Shown: positions 1 through 11,700 of the stretch, piece after piece
How positions within the stretch are numbered: the first letter of the stretch is position 1
How the letters are laid out: each line of letters starts with the position of its first letter
Source of the DNA: Schistocephalus solidus
Lineage: Eukaryota; Platyhelminthes; Cestoda; Diphyllobothriidea; Diphyllobothriidae
NCBI GenBank assembly: GCA_017591395.1
Contig: WEDG01008947.1
Coordinates: 30,085 to 94,084 of the forward strand
Length of the DNA stretch: 64,000 bases
Direction: 5' to 3'
Notes under the pieces: generated by a model
What the model saw: only the letters and a program-made list of their open reading frames with translations
What the model was told of the DNA's origin: nothing
Database searches by the model: none
Made by a program: the position numbers and the translations under genes

Positions 1-3000
1 GGTGCCTGTAGATTTGAATTGACCCCTCCGTTGCCACGGAAATTAGCGCGTACCTTGCATCCATCCGGTCAGTCCTTCTCTGTGGTTGCGAAAGCTCGGT
101 TGTGCGCGTGAAAGATTAGCGAAAGCTGGAGGTATTTGACTACCACAACTTGAGATCATCCTTTGAGTAGAGTTCACCGTCTTAGTCCTAAATGAGACTG
201 TCTGAACTCGCTGCGACAAAATCGCATGTATATCCCAGGACATCTAAGAAAGACGACTAAGGGGGGTTGAGCACGTTTTTCGTCATCTAACTCACGATCC
301 CGCCCCGTTATCCAGTTTGAGGCTTCGAAGAGGGGTTCAAATCAATCTGGCTTGACACAGTTCGTCAAGACATGGAAGAGTTTCTTAGGGCCCTCAGTAT
401 TCGGTCTCCGTCGATGGCAGAGAATGGATTGAACCGTCCAGATCTGTTGCCGCAGATCCCCACGCGTGCAGAGGCATAGTCTGTGACATCATCGTGGCCG
501 AATAGATAATTTTTGATCGCGGTCGTGCCAGGCAAGCAACTACTAGCCCTCTTACCTTGATTTGCCGTCACTGTTTTACGTGCTTTGTTACCTCGGGTGG
601 CTGTGGTTTCTAGCTGCAAGAATACCCACCCCATCTGTCCCACTTATATTCTCGCAATCTCTCAGAGAGTGGGTTTCTCACCAACATCAACGTGCAATGA
701 CGTGCTTTTGGTTTTCGATCTCTGTAAATTTGTTCAAATAATTACCATCGTCTTAGGGAGAGAGGGGGGGATTGAATAGAGGTGCGGGTAGATAGATGCA
801 GCTGTGCATCGGCCTTCTGTCCTTATTCAGCCAATCATAACCGCCTCAACGCCATATCCGATCAGAAACCCAACTGCAGCCGAGATTGGGTCTAGCAGAT
901 GCGTCCTAGTCATTTCTTTCAGCTGCAACTCCTCATTACCTTGTCACCCTGGAGTGCCTGTCGTTGCAGATCGGACATTTATTCATACAACGAGCGTAAA
1001 GCGATCCAATGACCTCCCTAATCATACAAGCTTCCTATGCGTGACAGAGGTCACGAGCAGGCAACAGCGGGAAAATCTGTGATGTCAACTCACTTGTTCC
1101 CTTAAATGATGTATACCTTGTCCGGCAGTGATCATGCCCGGTCTGGCTGATTGGTTAGCTCCAATTATGTCACAAGTTGTACTTCCCTACGCATGACAAT
1201 CTACGGCACCCTATCTGAAAAATACCACCCTCCCCCTTCTGCTGCGACGTAGACCGGGCACAAAAGGCCCAAAAACCACCTCCATTTCCTGACGGCGCCG
1301 TTCGAGTCAGGTTTTGAGCTGATCACATCAAATAGAGTGCAGGAACAGTGAAATCATTCGGCGGACGAGGGAGCACAAATATAACTCATATGGATCGTTA
1401 TGTTAAAGGATTTGGGATATTTCAGTGGGACCGAACCGGAGTCGGTGACGTCGGTATACCCCTGTTTCAGCGGTGCTAAAATCCCGTGCTGGTCCTTCAC
1501 GTGCACAGTCCCGCGCTCCCGACTGTGCAGGAGGGCTGACAGGAAGGGAGCTCAGTACACGCGAACCTTTGCCCTGATGAAGACAAGTGCGATTAGGGGT
1601 CTCCCGGCGCATGGAGCGGGGGCACTGTAATGCCCTCCTTGTTCTTACACAGTTTAACACTAGTGATTTCTTCTGGGGACCGAGGGTGGTGCGATACTGT
1701 TTATGTTGAGGATTGATGTCGCACTTGAAGAAGCCATCGAAGTGCTCCTGTCGTCGCAGGACCTTGGCCTACTTGTCAGCCGTAGAGAATCCAACGCTAG
1801 TTTACATCTTACACACTGCTAATGAGTTTTTTTCGCTTTATGCTAAAGTTTGCAGTGCTCAGTATTACTGTTAAGTCAAGCCAGTCGGTGACAATGACGA
1901 GTCAACTTTACTACTTTTTTCATGCCGACTACCACGCAACAGGGATCTTAGATGCCGGCGTAAGTGGAAAGTAGGTGATTTATCAACTTGTGGAAGTATC
2001 TCCACTCCTCTCGATGCTTGACCATGTGTGCGTGAATTGAGGTCATTGCTATAACAGGAGCAGATGAAGTAATTTGCATGAAAAAGTGGACAGTACATTT
2101 TTGTCTGTATATGTGATGCTGGATGGCTATGTTCTGAGTTCGGAGGCTGTTTGCAACGAATACTCGCAAGAATTCTTACCGGAAAATTTTCCCTTCAACT
2201 GAAGACTTCAAATTTAGTCGCAAGGGTACTTTTTACTTCCGTTGGCTATTTAGCTTTCAGCAAACCTTCAATCAAACGCCTCTGCCGTTGGCGTCCATGT
2301 GTTCCAACCCATACTTTCTCGCTCTTTGCATTGATTATTTCAACCTGCACACTGTAATTGGACTCCGTTTTTTTTCCATCACTTTCAGCTCACATAAATT
2401 CTTCCCAACTCTTTCGTCTTCCTGTAGGTTTTCTCTGGTGATTCAACCAAGGTTGCTTCGAGCGGGCTACCGCCGCTCCCCCGGGGCATTCATGATAATC
2501 GGGCGCTCATTATTGTCAATATGCCGGACCAGCTGCGGTTTCATCGAGAGTGAGTTGTTGGGCTGCCTGTTTGCCCTAGCAGAACCTCACGTTCTTGCTC
2601 ATAGGTGTCTGCCTACTATTAGCTCAATGCAAGGCTGCTTCTGACATTTCCAACTCACTTTTTTCGCTGATACATCCTTTTCAAAATTTGGATGATGCTG
2701 TATCGATGTCACAAGGAGGCAGCCTCGTCAGTCCGATCGTTCCTGCTTTTTTCACACTGTCGTCAAGGATTACAACTTGCTGACCGAGTCTTTTGTGCTT
2801 GTTCACTAGCAGCTATTCATGCATATCCGAGATTTCAGTTCTTGTTTGCACTCTAGATCACACTATTTTGAAAAGAATTTAAGTATGACTCATACTGGTC
2901 TAGTCATACAAGGTAGATTGATGGAGTACTATTTCGGGCGTCCTCTCTCACACACACTCACTCGCTCACTTAGTAATTCAGTCTCAACCCTGACCATCAG

Positions 3001-5328
3001 CTATGGTCGGAAACATAAACATGCGCCCGTACACGGCGCAGCTGGTCCACAGACGGGATCTCGCAAACGAACCATGAGCACTTCACTGAACCGAAGTTCG
3101 TCAGTGGCTCGCCACTGGTCATTTTATGTCGGTCCAAATGGAGTATTTATTCCATCGGGAATGGGCGCACGCCGATTTACTGGCTTCTTGAAGCAAGCAA
3201 GCTCCGTATGAGGGCAAAGGTTATGAACAGGTCTGGTAACTGGTTGTATGTTACTGGCCATTGCCAGTATGGTGTATCTTGCCAGCCCAAAAATATGAAC
3301 TCGCCCATGTAGCCAGCTATCACTCATTGTAATTAGAACCATGAGACCACCACAAGCCTTCTATAACAATTTTTGAACGCAATTGCTTGAGTAGCGCTTA
3401 ACTAGTGGATATTCCGTCTTCCCTGCATATTAAAGGTAAATAACTATAGGGTGCTATTGCCTCCAAGCATAATTAAATCCAACCCACGCTTGCACCCTCG
3501 ATACAAGCTGTCCTCCGATCAATCAGTAAGAAAGTAGCATGTTTTGATAGCCGTTTCCAGCGAACTCATCCCACCCAGCCACCCGAGGGGGATTTATTCA
3601 CTTGATGGCATTTCCTACCTTTGATGGTTTCGTGTTCACCATCGATTTTCTTATTAGCCCATCCTCGGTTCGTTCACAGTTCGAGTTCCTCGCTTTTTTG
3701 CGTTGTTCGATGTGACCTGACCGGCAGTCACTCTACTTCCTACAGTTGACCAGAATGGGACATTTTTAGTTTACTGCCTTGTGTTGTTCCTCTGCATCCT
3801 TATGATTTCTAGCCATTTCCCTCGTTTTTCTTTTTTAGCCGTTTTCTACCGCAACTCATCGCGTGTGATGGAGACGCAGAGAAGGTTAAAAAGTTATTCC
3901 AGAGTTCGGTTAGTTTCTTCCATACAAAAACTGTTGCAGTTTCGTTACTATGAACTTGCCTGGTTATTAACGAGGATACTGCGGTTAATCCATGGATTCG
4001 AATTAACACGCTTCTTAAATAATCAGTTGATTTGGTGAGGGTGATAGGCAGTGCCTTTTAAAACCCTATTCAACTTCATTTACTTATTGAAAAATGTCCC
4101 TATATGTGAAGCAGTCGTGCACCGGAATCCTGTCATCGGAGTACCAATTTTAGCAAAGTACGCAGACCGCGATTAAGTCAACTCCTGTTTAAAACTTAAG
4201 TATCCTCTGTTAAAGAACTTCTTAAGGACCGTAGTGTTCGCACGAGGCCTGACATTGGAGCTCACGCGATGCTTTAATAATCCTGCTTTGGAATATTGTT
4301 TATTGCCTATCTATCGCTGTCTTCAGTATTTAGGACTAAGCTACAACCATCCTTTATGTGAGTTATCAGATTAAGTCTGACTCGGGCGGACTGAGAGACC
4401 ATCATTGGTGTCATAGGATGGATATAAATGAATCTGTCCAGTAAACCACTAACACTTACCTCCAATCCATATGACCTGTGTTCCCCCGGAATAACGATGA
4501 ATAAGATGGGCGCGATACAAGTCCCACTTGACAGGGTATTTCACCCGTCGTACTTGACGTTGCACGCATATATTACCACTACTGCCTGGGTTGTAGTGGG
4601 CGTCATGGGGTTCATCAAATGAACTACCTTTACTTCATTGCCGTCCGTGCAATCAGGAGTTAGGATAAAGTACACATTGAGCGTGCTCCGTGATGCGTTT
4701 GCAATCGCTTCCGGGGTCTTGTTTTTATAACTGCTAAAACCCACTCGGAAATGCCAGTTCTCTTTGTGGAAAGCCTGCAACCGATCAGCGGTTTAAACTC
4801 TTCTTGTCGGGGTGAAAAGTAATGTGGCAACTTGGACTGGTATCCGGACGCGACTTCCCTTGGCTGACCCAGAAACTTGTAGAATTATTTAGCCTAATGC
4901 CATCATCTTCGACGGAATAGCTGTGTCATATCCATGTATGAAATTTCAACAGTAGTGCAATCAGCACGCGGCAATGGTATTAACCACCCGCATACGCCTG
5001 TTGGTTTTTCGATTTCTACAGAAATTTGAAAATCCACGTTGAAAGCTTAGGCAAAAACCAGAACCTACGTATGGTACTAGTTCCGATGCTAAGAGTACTG
5101 CTTACTCCGGGCGTTTTCTTTTCGTTTCCAGCTTCAGCTTTGGCGGTTGACCCCAAATGCTTACTCGAGGTATTTTGGACACTGTTTTAGTAGGTCTGTC
5201 ATCCCTTCGGTTATGCTTCTGAGTTACCACGCAGTTTAACCGAGCTCACACCCAATACCTTCTTTCAGCCTTTACATGTCAGTGTTTTTGCCTTTCCGTT
5301 CCCTTCTAACGTGCTGTTACCATTCTAG
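1..5328. other. Gene-poor 5' region
   Basis: I see no exon I can assign here. The missing first part of the DH domain of the RhoGEF that begins at 5,329 should lie upstream of that point, but no open frame between 1 and 5,328 looks like it, so the exons may be outside the window. The stretch holds a diverged copy of a segment that recurs near 36,955 (about 365-475), a short CA/CACT-rich tract near 2,948-2,972, and a diverged dispersed repeat near 4,030-4,080 that resembles 39,820-39,860. Open frames here lack splice context and domain signal. Confidence 0.6.
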
Positions 5329-5714
5329 TTTTCCAATATGGTGGATCTCTACTCAACCTACTGTCGGCACTATGAACGCGCCAGCCAAATTGCTCTGACC
5401 TTGGAGTGTGATCCACTACACAGCCAGTGGATGTCCCAGTATAACCTCTACCTGCATGCTCTTGAGAGTGCTGATGACGTAACAGTACAAGACTCTTCGA
5501 CCGAACCAGTTTCTGATGACGCTAACGACGATACTACTGAGCAGGTTATTAACGGTGGTTGTGACGTTTCTGATGCTGAGACCGGAAAGACTTCCACGCC
5601 TTCCCGACCGATTCTCTCCTTCAGCACAAGACTACTCTCACCGGCCCAACGATTCCAACGTTACCACCTCCTACTTGATAGATTGAGGGGTTATGCAACC
5701 AGTGGGGCCGAAAA
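5329..5714 (+). CDS. RhoGEF exon a: C-terminal half of DH domain
   Basis: Acceptor cattctag|TTTTCC; donor AAAA|GTTAGT, leaving two bases. It opens with 'FSNMVDLYSTYCRHYERA', typical of the middle of a DH domain, and ends after 'LLSPAQRFQRYHLLL'. Between these lies an insert of about 50 residues rich in Asp, Glu, Ser and Thr (about 5,467-5,605) that the usual DH fold does not have. The two leftover bases join G at 8,617 to make the AAG codon that continues the helix. Confidence 0.88.
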
Positions 5715-8700
5715 GTTAGTTGTGGGCTACGCTTTTGATGGCTGCCTTTGCCCCTTTAACATGTGCCCGAATTCGGTTATCACCACTGTTTTATACTTAA
5801 CTGTGCAGTAGCTGAAACTCCAGGCAGCTGTTTTACCGAGTATCTTTTTGTTGCTGTGTATTACAGCTGTAGGGGGTTCAACAAAACATGTGTCCGGACT
5901 TTTAGCTAGTACCTGTGCCGTCAGTATGGTGAACTCCGCAACATTCATATACCACTGACTGCTTGCCGGCAGCTTAAGAATATCATGTGTTTATCCCACT
6001 GAAACTGATGTGTTTTGGCACAACTGTTCAGACTAACTTTCGGACCGAGCCTGAAAGGGTTAGTGCCGAAGGATTTACTTCCGGTCAGTACTGTATCTTC
6101 CGAGGAAATTAAAAAACTGGAATCTTTCGTCACTTTTTCTAAGATTTCGCTCTTTGGAAGGGCGGTCAAGTTGGGCTTCAATTCCGGATCATAGAGTATG
6201 GGAACCGTCGAAAATTTTTGGTTTGCTAGTTTCATCATGCTTTGACAACGGCCTGCCACGCCGCCCAACACAATTGCTTCTTGTTGTTGGGGCTTTTCTA
6301 GTGCGCATGAAAAGAGTAATAATAGCTAAATCGCCCCAGTCAGGTGCCTCAAAAGTAGCTTCGCTGAGCTCCAGTACATTAACTACATGTGTAGGCCCTA
6401 AGCACTGCGCTAAGGCGTGCAGATAACTGGATAGGTAAGTACAAGTTGTTTGCTCCGTTTTGTATATCTGCAATGATTTGCAGTGCAGCTCTTATGCTAG
6501 CTGCCATCAACGAAGACTGAGTCACTCATTCTGTCTGACCTTGACCTGTTGCCGTTCTCATATATCGCCAATGCTTTCTGTTTCATTCCTTTGAATTCTC
6601 CATTTTGGCTTGAAATAATATACATTAGTCTGCCTATTGAACTGATGTGTAAGCCTCGCATCACGAATTTAGTTAAATGACGGTGCGTCAACTTGCAGCG
6701 GTAGATGGTAAGCACTGCTAACGATTGAACCCTATTCAAGCGCAGTCTGGATGAACTTCTTACATGGATGGTGCGCCTCTCCTTGGGAAATATCCTAGAT
6801 TTCTTAAGTTATTCGGAAAATAATGACCGATTTCGGAAAGAAACGTTTATTCTTGAAAACTTGAGCACTGCGTGTGCTAAAGTATCCCAAGTGTGACCCC
6901 CTGAACATCCATGCATCTCTGCGGTCGATGAACTGGATGAATTAAACCTCGTTGATAAGAATCTACTGGCTTTGGCGTTAAAAATATTTGAATCCAGTTT
7001 GCACCTCAGTTTTGTTCTGTAAAATTTTGTTGCTTAACAATGTGTCCAGATGCTGAAAAAATGGTACTCAGTGTGTGAAAGATCGAAGCATATAAATGAT
7101 GTGATAAAGTCTCGTATCCAAAGTCATAGATTTAATTCCATTTTCATTCTGTCAATGTGCGGCTGTGCGCTGTCGTGGAGCAGAATTGGGCCACGTTGAC
7201 TCACTAGTACAGGTCTCATTTTTTTCCCAAGTACACATACATTTCTTCGAGTTGCGTGCAGTAAACCTCTGCTGTGATGCTCTTATTCTCTTCGAGAAAG
7301 CTTTAATGTACAACAGCATTAGCAGACTGTCACCATGGCCTTCCACATATAGATCTTCGGTTTCGGGAAATCCTTGCGTGTTTTTTCACGACCTAGGCAT
7401 TTCCCCGATTGCTGACGGTTGTCATAAATAATCCATCTTTCATCACATGTCACTGTTCGATCCAGAAATAGATCATTAGTTTCGGAAATAGAGCCTCGAA
7501 CACACTTCAAAGCGCTGAAGTCTATGATCTTCATTGCGCTCATATGGGATGCATTGATCGAGCTTCTTTGTCTTACCAATTTGCACCAGCTAGTCGGACG
7601 CCATTGAAATACTGACATCAAGTACCTCAGACGTTTCTCTGACACTTTGCTTTGGGTTTTCTTCAACAATTGCTTTCAAAAGTTTATTATCAAGAGTGTA
7701 TGGCCGTCCGCTACCTACTCCATCTTCAAGTCTCTGACTGCCACTACAGAATTTGGCGGCTGCTTTGGATGCATTGTGATCGAGTTTGAAGTCATGCAAT
7801 AAAAGTAAATGCATTTACTGTTTTTACTCTTCGTTTTCATGTGCTTCTATGCTTCAGAATTGGGTGCTAAAAAAATAGAAAAAATTATTAGGGAGTATAC
7901 TAAATATTTAGCATGTAAAATTTGTTATAAAATTGAAAATAGCAGTTATTTTCAGTTTTGAAAAGCGAATCGAGAAATTGGTCAGTATTTTCTGACCAAC
8001 TTAATATTTCATTTGAACAAATGACTGTCACTCACATGAGCTCACGGCTGAGCTCACCTATTCACTATTTTAATCCGCTTCGAATATTCAGCGGTTTGAA
8101 GGGCCTTTGACGAAGACTAGCTGCGAAATTAACAGACGCTTGGCCTTGACGAATAAGCAGTTGCTGGGCGTGTGGCGACACTGCCTTCATCCCTGACTGG
8201 GTACCCATGAAAGGACCTTAAGCCATAACAGTAGTACTGATGACTGTTATCGGCCATCATATAAGGATTCGCTCGCTGTCTGGCATAGACCTCGAGTCCT
8301 AACTTGATGTGTGGTAGGGGGTGGCTAGGGACGTGCGCACTATGATTCACATATTACAGGAACGTGTCCAATGAGCCATGACGACTTCATCGGCTTTTCG
8401 TACGACCGGAGTGTACTTTGACTGAACTTGTAGAGAGTCCATGACGCTGAGGGGAGCGCTTCCCGTCCAGTGGCAAACGTGTTTAATTACTCCCTTTCTG
8501 CCTGTATACGTACTTGGTAGTGACTGCTCTGTGTTTATGTTCGATGTTTGTCCTTTTCTATTTTTTCTCTTACGTCTTGTTTTTCCCTCGTCTTATCGTT
8601 TGCCCTCCTTTCGCAGGGAATGCTTGTCCCAGGCGCATCAGGAAATGGTCGACTTGTGCACGACCGTCAACAACTTAATGCGTATAGCTGTTCTGCCTGT

Positions 8701-11700
8701 GAGTTCTTCTATATGTCTCAGTATTCTGGTAATTATTTCGAAAATCTTAACATGAACACGATAACACTCCGTCGGTCTTTTTAGGTTTTCTTTTAAATCA
8801 GATAAGCATAAATAGAGGATGATGTGTGGCGAGGCATCGATGAACTTCGGTTCGTTGAAGTGCCTATGACCCATCTGTGGATCATCTGCGCGTATGCGAA
8901 TGCAGGTTTTGGTTTCTACTCACAGGTCGTGGTCAGTGTTATGATTGGCTGAGTGAAGGTAGAATACGCCTCCTGTTGTTCCGCATTCGTTGTCGTCCCT
9001 TTCCTCTGCCATTGCAGTTATTAAGCCTCTTCCTGCTGTTTCATTGGTAACTTCTTTTTTAAAATCACATGGGCTTAGAAGGCGGAAGTAATAAACATGA
9101 TAAAGGGAATAGCCCTGTCGCTCATGCTACTTCTGATGATTATGCGAAATATGTGTATGTTCGTACCGACATTAGGTATCTGCATCTGAGCCGCTTATCA
9201 CAACTAGACATTTGTGGAATAGTGGACTTCATGTTAAGTCATACCAACTGACGTGGTGGAGGTTACTCGATCCCTCCCTATCTTACCTGATATTGCATTC
9301 GAACGGTCGGGGCTTTGCGACGTCTGCCTAACCGGGCTCCTCTATCTGCTTAATTGTAATTTTGACATTTGATGTTCTGTTTTCAGGGAAAGCCCTCGCG
9401 TCTGGGTCGCCTTCTTCTACAAGACAAATTTACGGTGTGGCTTGACGAGACTCGATGGAGCAGCCACCAGCGTCATGTATTCCTCTTCGAGAACGCCATC
9501 CTCCTCACCAAAGTCCGCCAACCGGCCTCCCTGGTCTCCACCGTCCTCGCCAACTTCGGTAGTCCCGTAGGTGTTGTGACTTCTTCTCCCTCGGCGGCAC
9601 CTCTGCCTGGCGTTGCAAACCATCCCTCCCTTTCGACCGCTGGTGATACTGCTGGGCTTGCGTCTACTACGGATGCTGCTGCTCCTTCGGCCTCGACAGC
9701 AGGACAGAACGCTACCCTTAACGCGGTCTCTCTCCTTTCAGTCGTATCCCCTGCGCGCCCCACTGGCGACCCATCTGCCCCCATCTATGATATAAAAATG
9801 GAAATTTCGGTAGGTTGTCACATTTGTGCCTCGGTGTTTGCGTGCGTACATTTACAAGTCAACTGCATATACTTTTGAACTCCCATAATTACCCCTTGAT
9901 TGTTTTGCCCCTTATTTTACAAGTGGTTCCCTTATAACCAGGATGTCATGGGCGAATCTAAAGTATTTGTCTACTTTCCACGTCTTGTGGTTTTTCTGCA
10001 CGATAATTAATTTTATAACCCCGCTTAAGTACTCGTTCGTAATCGAAAACGCATTTTATCCTGTTTGTTAACATTTCTTGAAATCGGTCACCGACTGTAG
10101 TTATTAACTAGTTATCCAGGCACATGATTGACTGATTGTTCTGCTGCTACATATGGCAACTGAGAGGACTTCGGCTCCTAAGAGCGTTCTCTATTCGGTT
10201 TCTAGTATATTATCTCCAGAGACCTAAAGCCGATGGTTTCAGGAATTATTAATGACAGGGCTTGGTGATAAGTTCCTGTTGCATAACTTTTTTTAGAGTC
10301 AGCCCTGAAATTCCAACGAGCATTCAAGTAGAAGGCAATTAACTTCTGCGATATAACCGCATGATTCACATTTTACGGGGAGATATCACTACTAGTAACA
10401 CTGTTAGTAGTATATTCGCATTCTATATACATCTATTTATGGGAAGAAAAATTTGATCTTGGCAACCATAGTTGTATTATCCTGGAGTTTTAAAAGCAGA
10501 CAAGGTTCCATCGTCGGAGGTAATTGTGGTACCGCGCCTCACTGTATTTGTAGGTGGTCATAGGCATGTTAAAACGGGTTTACCTATGCTATTAGAGTGG
10601 TAGAGCGAAATGGCCGGTGGGTGGAGGAGGAGAGGGGAGATCCTCAATCATCTTGGCGACTGATGGGTTAGCGGTATTTTGGCTTTGGTAGTCATCGTTC
10701 GCCTGCGCACTGAACCAGGGGAAACGAGGGTGACGGATTGTTCTCAGTCTATGTGCCTCTCGCCTCATCTGTGCATTTGCGATAATCTCTCCATTGCCAT
10801 CCACGATGGTCGTCATTATCAAATTGTGATTGCAGTTCGGGCGCGGCGAAGAGCTTAGCGGTCGGAGTAAAGGTGGCCGTGAAGTCTGTTTTCTTCTGTT
10901 CTGGTTTTATTTCGAATTGGGGTTTTGGTTCTACTGTTGCTTTGCTTGGGTAGGGGACTATCGCTTCAGATGGTCAAAGCCCATCTGTGTCCCAAACTTA
11001 AAGGGAAGTTACAGGAATGCTATTAAGATAGATGTCGAATCAGTGGAGAGTATAGTTTTGGATGAATTGTTGCCTTGAACACTATCCATTGTGTTCAATG
11101 CTCCCCTGCCGGCAGCCCAAATTTATAGCCCGCTTCGTACGTCTTGCTGATGTCCAATCGTTAGTCCCCCGAGCCTCTCGGTTTTGTCAGGTGCTGGGGG
11201 ATTGGAGACACAATTATGTTGAAAACTGTGACGTTATCATTATTTGATGAGCGGTGTTTCGCTCGCAGTGGTTACCGTTTTTCGTGGTGTATTTTGAGTC
11301 ATGGTGCTATTACTTACCGTAAAGGTAATAAAAGCTTGTAGAATCCCCCCCCCCTTATATCATAAGATGATTCCTTCGATTACTGCGTTGGTCGTAGGCC
11401 TTACCAACTAATACGCCTATTGTTATTCAGTTACTGCAAATCGGTCTGACGCCGAGCATTCGACAGGATAAACGTCGCTTTGCCGTGTGGACGGCCAACC
11501 GCGCGCAGACGTACTATTTTCAATCAGCCACCACCCTCGTTCGTACGCGCTGGGTAAATGCCATCAATGGTTTGTTGATGCGCCAACTGAAAATCCTACG
11601 TGAGGCCAGCCGATCAAGCCGCACCAACAGCTTTGCGGCCGACCACGAGCGTCACTCGCTCATGCGCTCAGAAACCACTGCCGACTTCTAGCTCCCGTCT

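Noticed and set aside
1400..1660. Overlapping frames on both strands
   Set aside because: No domain, no splice context, GC-richer patch only.
2819..3211. Open frame tested as an earlier RhoGEF exon
   Set aside because: It has no DH-like pattern and no fitting splice sites.
9473..9784. Minus-strand frame opposite RhoGEF exon c
   Set aside because: It is an antisense shadow of the GC-rich PH insert.
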